Shown here piece by piece: positions 1-6,214 of a stretch of DNA of 16,842 nt. Positions within the stretch are counted from its first letter, which is position 1; each line of letters begins with the position of its first letter. Source of the DNA: CAZFBR01 sp035353495 [NCBI: uncultured bacterium]. GTDB lineage: Bacteria > DAOPZR01. Made by a program: the position numbers and the translations under genes. The stretch is from the NCBI GenBank assembly GCA_964517215.1, contig CAZFBR010000054.1, positions 1-16,842 on the forward strand, given 5' to 3'. Below the pieces are notes generated by a model. The model was not told the DNA's origin. It was given only the letters and a program-made list of their open reading frames with translations, and made no database searches.

Positions 1-1
1 A

Positions 2-250
2 TCTCGGGGCGCTGCCGGAGCCCGCTATTACCCACAGATTGTGGTGAGGAGCCGATTTCTTTTTGCTGTTGTTTGTGGCGACCCAAAAGATTTACTAGCT
101 CGTCTGCGTTTTTCTTTTCGTCGCGAAAATCAAATTGCATACATTGAAACAGATAATCCTCCTTTGGACTACACAGAAGTTTATCCGTCAACGGTGGCGG
201 TGAAAAGCTTCGTCAACCAGCCACATTACCCGCACGCGGCGGGGAAATGA
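2..250 (+). CDS. C-terminal part of an unrecognised reading frame, cut by the left edge
   Basis: The frame is open from the first bases of the window to a TGA at 248-250, so it may be the end of a longer protein. A GTG at 41 could also start a 69-residue product. The peptide is mixed in composition, with a run around residues 50-75 (IAYIETDNPPLDYTEVYP) that looks protein-like, but I recognise no family, signal peptide or membrane segment. It converges on hicA with two bases between the stops. The local DNA is less GC-rich than the operons to the right, in keeping with accessory DNA. It could equally be chance open frame. Confidence 0.25.
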   Translation, partial: SRGAAGARYYPQIVVRSRFLFAVVCGDPKDLLARLRFSFRRENQIAYIETDNPPLDYTEVYPSTVAVKSFVNQPHYPHAAGK

Positions 251-252
251 CA

Positions 253-486
253 CTACAGCCTGATGATCTCCTTGTGATAGTCATCAATGGTAATGCCGAG
301 ATGCGCGATGACCTGGGCAATCAAATACGGCAGCGCCTCCTGATGTCTGATCGGAATAACTATCGGACGCGGCACGCCTGGCTTGGTGAGCGAAACATGA
401 CTGCCGCGCTGCCGGGCCCTGCGGTACCCGTGCTTCTCGCACAGCTTGATGAGTAGTGCGGTCCTGATCCGGCGCAGCTTGGGCAT
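253..486 (-). CDS. hicA: HicA-family mRNA interferase toxin
   Basis: A 77-residue protein of the usual HicA size (about 60-85). HicA toxins are small double-stranded-RNA-binding-fold RNases that cut mRNA until neutralised by HicB. The sequence shows the family layout: an N-terminal helix, then the strand with G28-S29-H30, whose His is the catalytic residue of the family, then a proline-rich strand (KPGVPRPIVIPIRH) and a C-terminal helix ending LGITIDDYHKEI, like the LGIS-x-EF ends of many HicA proteins. The ATG overlaps the stop of the upstream gene as TAATG, which decides the start and implies translational coupling. Longer readings of this frame would run inside hicB and are unlikely. Assignment rests on motif recognition, not a search. 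Confidence 0.75.
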   Translation of the reverse strand: MPKLRRIRTALLIKLCEKHGYRRARQRGSHVSLTKPGVPRPIVIPIRHQEALPYLIAQVIAHLGITIDDYHKEIIRL

Positions 487-827
487 TAGGCCGCGCGCGG
501 CAGAGAGATTGAGACGTAATCCTGCGCGAGAAGGTTGACCTGTTGCGGCGGATAACTGGTGCGCTTCGGGGTCATGCACCCGGCATCGCGATTGTTGCGC
601 CAGCCCAACTCTTTGAGGGCGGCATCGAGCGTGCCCATTGCCAGCACGGTCTCCATCCACAAGTCAAGAGCTTCTTTAAACATGCGCTTGGCGTGGGTGA
701 AATTCTTCCCGCTGGTGCAGAGCTGCAGAGCCGGGCAGTCGGCGATAATGGCGCCGTCGTCCTTGAAGAAATTGACGGCCAGCGCCACCAGCACGTTGTT
801 CTGTCCAACCGCGATTGCCTGCCGCAT
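486..827 (-). CDS. hicB: HicB-like antitoxin
   Basis: A 113-residue protein immediately upstream of hicA. HicB antitoxins have a degraded RNase H fold that binds HicA, and often a C-terminal DNA-binding part that autorepresses the operon. Here residues 10-65 fit the pattern: strands with FFKDDGAIIADCPAL, a turn with TSG, then a helix AKRMFKEALDLWMETV matching the A-x-x-x-x-x-E-A-x-x-x-x-x-E helix of the family. The C-terminal 40 residues show no clear helix-turn-helix or ribbon-helix-helix, so autoregulation is uncertain. The ATG has GAGG seven bases upstream; an ATG five bases further upstream is in another frame. The stop overlaps the hicA start. The antitoxin-first order is common for hicBA. 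Confidence 0.65.
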   Translation of the reverse strand: MRQAIAVGQNNVLVALAVNFFKDDGAIIADCPALQLCTSGKNFTHAKRMFKEALDLWMETVLAMGTLDAALKELGWRNNRDAGCMTPKRTSYPPQQVNLLAQDYVSISLPRAA

Positions 828-844
828 AGCATCACCTCGGGGGT

Positions 845-873
845 ATTATCTTCGGTCTGTCACAATTTGTCAA
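845..873 (-). promoter_or_regulatory. sigma70-type promoter of hicBA
   Basis: Read on the minus strand, TTGACA (868-873) and GATAAT (845-850) are separated by exactly 17 bases, with the hicB ATG 17 bases beyond the -10. The -35 and spacer contain TGACA twice (TGACAAATTGTGACA), a candidate binding site for an autoregulator. Confidence 0.7.
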
Positions 874-1029
874 GCCCCCGCGCGCGGCGGGGGGATGGCG
901 GGGCGGTTATTGCAGATGCCCCTGGTGGGTGGCGATGACTTTGAACTTCGCCACTTCGCCACGATTTCGCGCGCGTCAACGACGCGGGTACGGCGTTTTT
1001 TTGCTGGCGGCGGCAGAGCATCGGTGCTG
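874..1029. other. Intergenic stretch with no supported gene
   Basis: Between the hicBA promoter and the hairpin at 1030. Open frames here on both strands are extensions or shadows without start signals or recognisable protein. A short imperfect tandem (CTTCGCCACTTCGCCAC near 943-959) is the only visible structure. Confidence 0.4.
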
Positions 1030-1054
1030 GATAATGTCATCGCAGGACATTATC
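1030..1054. repeat. Perfect 9-bp inverted repeat with 7-base loop
   Basis: GATAATGTC (1030-1038), loop ATCGCAG, GACATTATC (1046-1054). The arms are exact complements and AT-rich. The hairpin overlaps the stop of the small minus-strand ORF at 1037-1234. Neither side carries the T-run of an intrinsic terminator, so it may be a protein-binding dyad or a relic of a mobile element rather than a terminator. Confidence 0.6.
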
Positions 1055-1234
1055 TTGCCTTAATTTTATTCCATGATACCCGTTTACCATTAACCCGGCA
1101 AATCCCCCAACAGTTCCCAATGCTTCAATAATATGGCTGCCGATGCCGCGGCAGCTACCCACTTCGTCGAAGATGGCCGCCCGCTCCCTCGCCGGCAGTC
1201 GCGCGAAATCAAGCACAGTAAACGTTCTCCCCAT
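1037..1234 (-). CDS. Hypothetical 65-residue protein
   Basis: A short ORF downstream of the ATPase gene on the same strand. The ATG at 1234 has a weak GGAAG about seven bases upstream; a TTG one codon earlier is an alternative start. The N-terminal half (TFTVLDFARLPARERAAIFDE) reads like a charged helix. The C-terminal half is glycine-rich and ends in a hairpin. I recognise no family. The 67 bases between it and the ATPase stop contain, in another frame (1319-1209), a 36-codon open stretch ending in a stop that also looks protein-like, so the area may hold a decayed gene rather than a live one. Confidence 0.25.
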   Translation of the reverse strand: MGRTFTVLDFARLPARERAAIFDEVGSCRGIGSHIIEALGTVGGFAGLMVNGYHGIKLRQDNVLR

Positions 1235-1303
1235 CAATCTCTTCCAGCAGTGGCCTCATCCAGGCTGGCGCTTCCAATTTCACTGTCAGGTCTGGCCGAC
1301 CGT

Positions 1304-2623
1304 TCAGCAGAAACGCGGTTCATACAGCCGATGGACCGCATACAGCGGCAGGATGCGAACATCATCTACCCGAGCGAAATTCTCCATGGCCACGCGGAAC
1401 CCGCACGTCAGGCTCCGTTCTTTCATAAAGAGCCGCAGACTCTTCATTCCGCCGCGCGTGCCTGCCTTCACTTCAACCGGGCACACCGTGTCGCTACGCT
1501 GGATGAGGTAATCGACTTCCGCGTTCGCGCCCCGCGCTTCGCGGTGCCAGTAAAACAACTCCGGACGGCGATGGGCTGGCGCATGCGCGGCCAAGTGCAG
1601 GCCGACGAACAACTCCGCCACACTGCCGCCGTTCACCAGCGCAATTTCATTCGCCGTCAAATGCGCGGGGACATCGAGCCCGAGCAAGCACTGATGCAGC
1701 CCGATATCGCACAACATCGCCTTGAACTTGCGCGACTGCTGCTGCGCGCCCAGCGGCAAACCCCGTCCCGACGAATGACATATCTGGAGCGCCAGTCCCG
1801 CCTTCACCAGCAGCGCGAGCGCATTCAGCACTGCCGTCGACTTTAACTCGCGATTCGCCGACGAACAGAAGAATTTCGTCCCGGTCTGAGCCGCCACGGA
1901 GCGGAACACCTCGTTGAGCCGGGCCGCCGGCACCCGCCGCCGGTATTTACCGAAATCATCGTGAAACGCCACCAGCAAATCGTCAATAATCCGCTGGCAG
2001 CGCGCGATGTCGTGCGTTTCCGCGTAGGTCCGCACCACTTCCGGCATGCCGCCCAGCAACAGGTAGATGCGCAGGCGTTCGCACAGGCGCTGGTGAAACG
2101 GCGCGTCAACCGGATGGCTGAAATCAGCCGCATCAATAACCGGCAGCAGCGCGCCGTCACCAACCGCGTCGAGGAATTCGGTAAAGGTCAGCGGATACAT
2201 GAACCGCGAGGTGATCCGCCCGACCCCGAGCGACGGCGTTTCCTGCAGCGCGAATTCCAGCAGCGAACCGGCGGCCACGACATGCAACCCCGGCATCTGC
2301 TCGTGGAAGAAACGCAGCGCGGCCAGTGCGTTCGGACACGCCTGTATTTCGTCAAGGAACAGCAGCGTCTCACCCGGCCGGATCGGCACGCCGCAAAACG
2401 CCGCAAGTTTTTCACATATGTTTTGCGCCGTCAGTTCCCCGGCAAAGAACACACCGGCGGCCGGTTTTTCCTCGAAGTTTATTTCCGCGCAATTGCGAAA
2501 CGAGCGGCCAAGCGTTCGCGCCGTGTAGGTCTTCCCTGTTTGTCTGGCCCCGCGTAGGATTAGCGGTTTATGCTCATTATCATCGCGCCACTTCAGTAAT
2601 TCTTGATCTATGTTTCTGTTCAT
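1304..2623 (-). CDS. AAA+ ATPase with C-terminal DUF4143 (PD-(D/E)XK-like) domain
   Basis: A 439-residue protein of the COG1373 type: an orphan AAA+ ATPase of unknown substrate, widely scattered by horizontal transfer and often beside toxin-antitoxin genes. Visible are the Walker A loop G25-ARQTGKT-32, the Walker B strand LLFLDE (residues 87-92) and a sensor region AAGSLLEFAL (117-126). A central DUF4143-like linker region contains LLLGGMPEVVRTY. Near the C-terminus, around residues 370-400, NAEVDYLI followed by CPVEVKAG forms the D-x(n)-E-x-K pattern of PD-(D/E)XK folds. The length is normal for the family and the ATG is preceded by GAGGG at 4-5 bases. No partner gene is evident. The job is unknown; roles in defence or plasmid/phage interactions have been suggested for relatives, but nothing here proves one. 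Confidence 0.85.
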   Translation of the reverse strand: MNRNIDQELLKWRDDNEHKPLILRGARQTGKTYTARTLGRSFRNCAEINFEEKPAAGVFFAGELTAQNICEKLAAFCGVPIRPGETLLFLDEIQACPNALAALRFFHEQMPGLHVVAAGSLLEFALQETPSLGVGRITSRFMYPLTFTEFLDAVGDGALLPVIDAADFSHPVDAPFHQRLCERLRIYLLLGGMPEVVRTYAETHDIARCQRIIDDLLVAFHDDFGKYRRRVPAARLNEVFRSVAAQTGTKFFCSSANRELKSTAVLNALALLVKAGLALQICHSSGRGLPLGAQQQSRKFKAMLCDIGLHQCLLGLDVPAHLTANEIALVNGGSVAELFVGLHLAAHAPAHRRPELFYWHREARGANAEVDYLIQRSDTVCPVEVKAGTRGGMKSLRLFMKERSLTCGFRVAMENFARVDDVRILPLYAVHRLYEPRFC

Positions 2624-2676
2624 CTATCCCTCAATTCCGTGTATGGTTGTGAATATTTCAACCCAATAGTAAGCCA

Positions 2677-2706
2677 TATATAAGTGCAGTAAAATCCATT
2701 AATCAA
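2677..2706 (-). promoter_or_regulatory. Candidate promoter of the AAA+ ATPase gene
   Basis: On the minus strand TTGATT (2701-2706) and TATATA (2677-2682) are 18 bases apart in AT-rich DNA about 54 bases upstream of the ATPase ATG. One copy of the 19-bp direct repeat spans the -35. Spacing is acceptable but other AT-rich hexamers nearby could serve. Confidence 0.35.
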
Positions 2707-2745
2707 TGATATTATACGGCCGTTTTTCCATTAGTCAATGATATT
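2695..2745. repeat. Two 19-bp direct repeats, 32-bp period
   Basis: TCCATTAATCAATGATATT (2695-2713) and TCCATTAGTCAATGATATT (2727-2745) differ at one base and are separated by 13 bases. They lie between the ATPase gene and the transposase remnant. They could be operator half-sites for the ATPase gene or relics of an insertion-sequence end. Only two copies exist, so this is not a CRISPR array. Confidence 0.65.
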
Positions 2746-2770
2746 GCCAGTGCATATTCACCCGTAATAT

Positions 2771-3010
2771 TTGGAGCAAAATCAAATCCGCTTAGTTGGC
2801 GATTGCGCTTTTCCCGTTATCCCATTGCCCTATGCGCCCGACTTGAACCCGACCGAATATGTCTGGGTGGACCTGAAATACCACCGCATGGCCAATTACG
2901 CGGCAACCAACGTTATGGAATTAGCCAAAACCGCCCGGCGGCATTGCCGGAAACTCCAACGTACGCCGCATCTGCTGTTTGCCTGCTTACGTCACAGCGG
3001 TCGTTTTTGA
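2771..3010 (+). mobile_element. IS630-family transposase remnant (C-terminus only)
   Basis: About 79 codons, opening after an in-frame stop at 2765 and having only a TTG as possible start. Residues 18-32 contain the IS630 hallmark PYAPDLNPTEYVW, whose Glu is the third residue of the DDE catalytic triad. The rest matches the short C-terminal tail of that family. The first two catalytic Asp residues and the N-terminal helix-turn-helix domains are missing, since a full transposase has about 340 residues, so it cannot be active. I could not identify terminal inverted repeats. It sits directly against another gene fragment, which fits an insertion followed by deletion. Confidence 0.7.
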
Positions 3011-3046
3011 CCTTTGATAGGGCATTACTCATGCAGGAATGAATAA

Positions 3047-3255
3047 TGGTATGTCGATATCGCCTTCTGGGACAGCAAGCCGGCGCAGGCAAAGTACTAC
3101 AACCGCCTGATCGGAGAGGAAACCGTCGCCTGCGAGGGCATCAAATCCCTTTTTCTCCGTCATATTACGATCGCGAGACGTTCGCGCGGCAGTGCGGCGG
3201 CGCCGTCTGTGCGGCGCTCAAGCGATCGCTTGATCCGGAGCAACTGCAGAGCTGA
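3047..3255 (+). pseudogene. Frameshifted C-terminal remnant of a FAD-binding oxidase (DHCR24-like)
   Basis: Just after an in-frame TAA, one frame reads WYVDIAFWDSKP, then YYNRLIGEETVACEGIKSLF up to 3154. The next part, SYYDRETFARQ followed by ALKRSLDPEQ, is in a frame one base off and ends at TGA 3253-3255. Joined at the T-run 3150-3154 (five T; six would restore frame), the two halves resemble the C-terminal end of FAD-binding oxidases of the delta24-sterol-reductase/alkylglycerone-phosphate-synthase group, which carry GG-x-KSLYS-x-x-YY and a Y-x-ALK-x-R-x-DP end. The N-terminal FAD domain is absent, apparently lost where the IS630 remnant abuts. The family call is from memory and moderate; the frameshift itself is directly visible. 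Confidence 0.45.
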
Positions 3256-3325
3256 CATGCCGCGCCGGCTGCAGGCGTGTGGCTTGGGGCGGCAACCTGC
3301 GGGAACCGGCCTGACCCGCGGGCAC

Positions 3326-3354
3326 TTGACATACTATTTGACAATTTGTATAAT
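3326..3354 (+). promoter_or_regulatory. Consensus sigma70 promoter of the first arsenic module
   Basis: TTGACA (3326-3331) and TATAAT (3349-3354) are both perfect consensus hexamers, 17 bases apart, 32 bases upstream of the arsR1 ATG. A promoter this strong is normally held down by a repressor, and here an ArsR gene follows directly. Confidence 0.9.
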
Positions 3355-3367
3355 TACCAACAATCAA
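3338..3367. promoter_or_regulatory. Candidate ArsR operator over the -10
   Basis: An imperfect 30-bp dyad with outer arms TTGA/TCAA and inner GTA-TAAT-TAC. It is centred on the -10 box and runs into the transcribed leader. The position is right for an ArsR-family repressor that blocks RNA polymerase. The symmetry is partial, so the exact limits are uncertain. Confidence 0.5.
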
Positions 3368-3386
3368 AACCAGGGCGGAGACTGCA

Positions 3387-3710
3387 ATGGCGCTGACGAT
3401 GGCGATGGCAGAGATCCACAGCAGGGTATTCAAGGCGCTGGCGCATCCGGTCCGGCTGCTGCTTGTCGATGCACTGCGCGGGGGCGACCTGACCTTTGGC
3501 GCGCTCGAAGCCAAATTCAAACTCGACAAGTCGACAGTATCGCAGCATCTGCGGGTGCTGGTTAATGCCGGGCTGGTGTCGACCAGGCGCGCGGGGCGTG
3601 AAACCATTTACCGGCTCGAAACCTGCTGCATCGATGAATTCTCCCGCTGCGTGACCAAGGTGGTGCGCCAGCGGGTGAAGAAGCAGGCCTGCTGCCTTGG
3701 CCGGCGGTAG
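3387..3710 (+). CDS. arsR: ArsR-family repressor with C-terminal Cys-Cys motif
   Basis: A 107-residue winged helix-turn-helix protein, first gene of module 1. It shows the ArsR fold: ALAHPVRLLLVDAL (17-30), recognition helix DKSTVSQHLRVLVNAGLV (47-64) and wing RRAGRETIYRL (68-78). The alpha3 CVC metal site of classical ArsR is absent. Instead Cys occur at 80-81 and 88 just after the wing, and at 102-103 in the tail. Cysteine pairs near the C-terminus are known in Acidithiobacillus ferrooxidans ArsR (arsenite) and Shewanella putrefaciens ArsR (trivalent methylarsenical, next to arsP). The arrangement therefore suggests a thiophilic arsenic ligand, perhaps an organoarsenical. The ATG has GGAG six bases upstream. 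It probably represses its own operon through the dyad over the promoter. Confidence 0.85.
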   Translation: MALTMAMAEIHSRVFKALAHPVRLLLVDALRGGDLTFGALEAKFKLDKSTVSQHLRVLVNAGLVSTRRAGRETIYRLETCCIDEFSRCVTKVVRQRVKKQACCLGRR

Positions 3711-3726
3711 ATAAGGAGCTCATGGC

Positions 3727-5022
3727 ATGGACTGGAAAAATGAACTGAAAATATTCGCGGCGATTGCCGTGGTGTTCGTCATCCTCTACTACCTGCCGGT
3801 TGGTAATGCGCGGTTTGACGGCGCGGTGCTGGAGGCGCTCTTCCTGGTCAAGTGGTATGCGCGCGAGCATGTGCTGCTCTGCCTCGTCCCGGCGTTCTTT
3901 ATTGCCGGGGGCATCTCGGTGTTCGTCAGCCAGGCTGCGGTAATGCGCTATCTCGGTGCCAATGCGCCCAAGCCGCTGGCGTACGGCGTGGCGTCGATGT
4001 CCGGGACAATACTTGCGGTATGCTCCTGCACGGTGCTCCCGCTCTTTACGGGGATATGGCGGATGGGGGCGGGGCTTGGCCCGGCGTCAGCGTTCCTCTA
4101 TTCCGGGCCGGCCATCAACATCCTCGCCATCATCCTCACCGCGCGCATCCTCGGCTTCGAAATCGGTGTGGCGCGTGCCGTTGGCGCCGTCGTCTTCAGC
4201 GTGCTGGTAGGGCTGGGGATGCACTGCATCTTCCGCCATGAAGAACAGAAGAAGGCAGCGGCGCAGGCGGATATCCCGGTTGCGGCCGGGCGGCCGTTGT
4301 GGCAGACCGCGACGTTCTTCGCGCTGATGATCGCGGTGCTGGTCTTTGCCAACTGGGCGAAGGACGAAACTGTGGCGTGGTGGTTTGTCGTGTGGCAGTG
4401 GAAATGGCCGATCACGGGACTGCTGGCTGCCGGCCTTGGGGCCGTGCTGACTGCGTGGTACGGCCTGAAGCCGCTGCGAGTGCTGCTGGCGGGCGTGATG
4501 GTGGCAGTGCTGGCATTCGTGTTCCCGGATGAGCCGCTGGTGGCGTTTACCGCGGGGAGCGGCCTGCTCGCGCTGTTGGCGGGCACTGGATCGGACGAAA
4601 CGAAGCACTGGCTTGATTCAACATGGAGCTTTACCAAGCAGATTCTGCCGTTGCTGCTCGGCGGCGTGGTGGTGGCGGGACTGCTGCTCGGGCGGCCCGG
4701 GCACGAGGGCTTGATCCCGTCAGCATGGGTGACGGCCGCACTGGGCGGCAATTCGCTGGGCGCAAACCTGTTTGCCTCGGTGGCCGGGGCGCTGATGTAT
4801 TTTGCGACCCTGACGGAAATTCCCATCATGCAGGGGCTGCTCGGCAGCGGCATGGGGCAGGGTCCCGGGCTGGCGCTGCTGCTGGCGGGTCCGGCGCTGT
4901 CGCTGCCCAGCATGATTGTGCTGAGCAGAGTGATGGGGACCAAGAGGATGCTGGTGTTCGTGATGCTGATTGTCATTCTGTCGACGGTTGCCGGAATGCT
5001 GTTCGGCAATTATGCCGGATAA
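3727..5022 (+). CDS. ArsP/DUF318-type permease, 431 residues
   Basis: A polytopic inner-membrane permease of the COG0701 family, which includes ArsP, an exporter of trivalent organoarsenicals. Around ten hydrophobic segments are visible in two halves separated by a charged loop near residues 170-180. The first half carries AVCSCTVLPLFTGI (97-110) with the C99-S100-C101 pair and SGPAINILAIILTARI. The second half mirrors it with TEIPIMQGLLGSG and AGPALSLPSMIVLSRVMG. It is much longer than the second permease of this window (294 residues), so the two belong to different subfamilies. The ATG has AAGGAG eight bases upstream, and 16 bases separate it from arsR. Genes for thioredoxin-like proteins follow, a linkage common for this permease type. 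The substrate is inferred. Confidence 0.85.
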   Translation: MDWKNELKIFAAIAVVFVILYYLPVGNARFDGAVLEALFLVKWYAREHVLLCLVPAFFIAGGISVFVSQAAVMRYLGANAPKPLAYGVASMSGTILAVCSCTVLPLFTGIWRMGAGLGPASAFLYSGPAINILAIILTARILGFEIGVARAVGAVVFSVLVGLGMHCIFRHEEQKKAAAQADIPVAAGRPLWQTATFFALMIAVLVFANWAKDETVAWWFVVWQWKWPITGLLAAGLGAVLTAWYGLKPLRVLLAGVMVAVLAFVFPDEPLVAFTAGSGLLALLAGTGSDETKHWLDSTWSFTKQILPLLLGGVVVAGLLLGRPGHEGLIPSAWVTAALGGNSLGANLFASVAGALMYFATLTEIPIMQGLLGSGMGQGPGLALLLAGPALSLPSMIVLSRVMGTKRMLVFVMLIVILSTVAGMLFGNYAG

Positions 5023-5038
5023 GAAAAGGAGCGGAGCG

Positions 5039-5266
5039 ATGAAAATCCAGATTCTGGGGACGGGGTGTCCGAAGTGCAAGCAGCTCACTGCCAATGCGGA
5101 ACGGGCGGTGCAGGAAAAGGGGCTCGCAGCGGAAGTAGTGAAGGTAACTGACCTGAATGAGATCATGAACTTCGGGGTGATGCTGACCCCGGCATTGGCG
5201 ATTGACGGCACGGTGAAAAGCGTCGGCAAGGTGCTGACGGCGGAAGAAATCAAGGCGCTGCTGTAG
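5039..5266 (+). CDS. Small thioredoxin/glutaredoxin-like protein (TM0996/MTH895 type)
   Basis: A 75-residue protein that is almost only a minimal thioredoxin fold. It begins MKIQILGTGCPKCKQL, with the active site C10-P-K-C13 at the end of the first strand. The cis-proline region is LTPALAIDG (residues 49-57). The size matches the archaeal/bacterial mini-thioredoxins that often accompany ArsP-like permeases. There is no signal peptide, so it acts in the cytosol. It may deliver reducing power or hold the metalloid as a thiol adduct for the permease upstream (inference). The ATG at 5039 has AAGGAG seven bases upstream, and 16 bases separate it from the permease stop; an upstream extension would overlap that gene and lacks a better start. 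Confidence 0.85.
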   Translation: MKIQILGTGCPKCKQLTANAERAVQEKGLAAEVVKVTDLNEIMNFGVMLTPALAIDGTVKSVGKVLTAEEIKALL

Positions 5267-5279
5267 CGGAGAAAGGAAA

Positions 5280-5678
5280 ATGATCATGGCGGAACAAGGC
5301 GGATGTTGCTGCGGGGGCGAGAAGACGCTGATTGCGGCGTGTTCGGGTGCGGCGAATACCGGACAGATTGCGAATCGCCTGATGCTGGCGCTGGACGAGA
5401 TGGGGAAGGGCGACGCCTTTTGCCTTGCGGGCATCGGCGCGGACATCAGCGGGTTCATCGCGAGCGCCCGGGCGGCGCGGACGGTGGTCATTGACGGCTG
5501 CCCGGTGGCGTGCGGCAAAAAGGCTTTTGCGCGGCACAACCTGTCGCCGGCGGTGCATCTGACGGTTACGGATGCGGGCGTCAAGAAGGCGCACGACTAT
5601 GCGAATATCGACGCGGAGACCAGACAGGCGCTGGCCTGGGCGCTGCCGCGCGTGGGAGGTGCGTCATGCTGCGGGTAA
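5280..5678 (+). CDS. DGC-domain putative zinc-binding protein, Cys-rich at both ends
   Basis: A 132-residue cytosolic protein resembling the DGC family (named after its conserved Asp-Gly-Cys). Visible are C9-C10-C11 at the start, AACSGAANTGQIANRL (19-34), C48, then IDGCPVACGKK (71-81) containing the D72-G73-C74 motif with C78, and a terminal ASCCG. Family members are predicted metal binders with no settled biochemical role; many sit beside ArsP-like permeases and mini-thioredoxins. Nine cysteines in 132 residues is very high. Two starts are possible: ATG 5280 (GGAG eight bases upstream) or ATG 5286 (AAAGGA eight bases upstream). The end overlaps the next gene by 13 bases. A role as metalloid-binding chaperone is inference. 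Confidence 0.75.
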   Translation: MIMAEQGGCCCGGEKTLIAACSGAANTGQIANRLMLALDEMGKGDAFCLAGIGADISGFIASARAARTVVIDGCPVACGKKAFARHNLSPAVHLTVTDAGVKKAHDYANIDAETRQALAWALPRVGGASCCG

Positions 5679-6214
5679 AAAACGGAATTGCAGTTGCGGC
5701 GTTGATCGTCATGGCGGCAATAATTACCGGTTGCCCGGCAGCACCGCAGGAGCAGGCGGCTGACCCCGGCGCGTCGGTGGCAGCGCCGGCTACCCCGGCG
5801 GCGGCAGTGGCAACGGGCGAGACCTGTCCCGACCCGGTGCCGGGCACAGCGACGGCGGCAATCACTCCGGCGGCGGCACCGGCACGTCCCGCCACGACAA
5901 CGACGGGTTCGGCAACGGTAACGCCGGCGGCGCCGGCCCGCCTGCCGCGCCTGGTCGATCTGGGGCGCGGGACCTGCATTCCCTGCAAGATGATGGCGCC
6001 CATTCTGGAGCAGTTGAAAACGGAATACGCGGGGCGGGTGGTGGTCGAGGTCATTGACCTGTCGGAGAACATGGCGGCGGCCCAGCAGTACGGCATCCGC
6101 TCGATCCCGACCCAGATATTCTTCGACGCCAGCGGCAATGAGGTCAGCCGGCATGAGGGGTTCCTGCCGAAGGAAGACATCGTTCGAATCTTCCAGCAGC
6201 TGGGCGTGCGGTAA
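5666..6214 (+). CDS. Lipoprotein thioredoxin
   Basis: A 182-residue predicted lipoprotein. Residues 1-22 are a signal sequence ending in the lipobox I-T-G-C23. Residues 24-95 form a low-complexity Ala/Pro/Thr tether. Residues 96-182 are a thioredoxin domain with the redox pair C104-I-P-C107 and cis-proline in SIPTQIFFD (P148). This places a thiol-disulfide reductase on the periplasmic face of a membrane. The stop overlaps the start of the CcdA-like gene as TAATG, so the two are probably made together, and the CcdA-like protein would be its electron donor. The ATG has GGAGG six bases upstream and lies inside the end of the DGC gene. A lone cysteine (C54) in the tether is unexplained. Confidence 0.85.
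   Translation: MLRVKNGIAVAALIVMAAIITGCPAAPQEQAADPGASVAAPATPAAAVATGETCPDPVPGTATAAITPAAAPARPATTTTGSATVTPAAPARLPRLVDLGRGTCIPCKMMAPILEQLKTEYAGRVVVEVIDLSENMAAAQQYGIRSIPTQIFFDASGNEVSRHEGFLPKEDIVRIFQQLGVR

Noticed and set aside
2695-2745. CRISPR array
   Set aside because: Only two short repeats with a 13-base spacer and no cas genes.
861-3350. Shared ACAATTTGT in the hicBA and first arsR promoters as a common operator
   Set aside because: The nine-base AT-rich match occurs in different positions relative to the promoter elements and partly reflects the -35 consensus; chance is a sufficient explanation.
5581-6180. Long minus-strand open frames opposite the arsenic island (also at 4098-5009, 6325-7254, 7456-8559)
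   Set aside because: They are shadows of well-supported plus-strand genes in GC-rich DNA, are rich in Arg, Ala, Pro and Gln, and have no recognisable motifs or ribosome binding sites.
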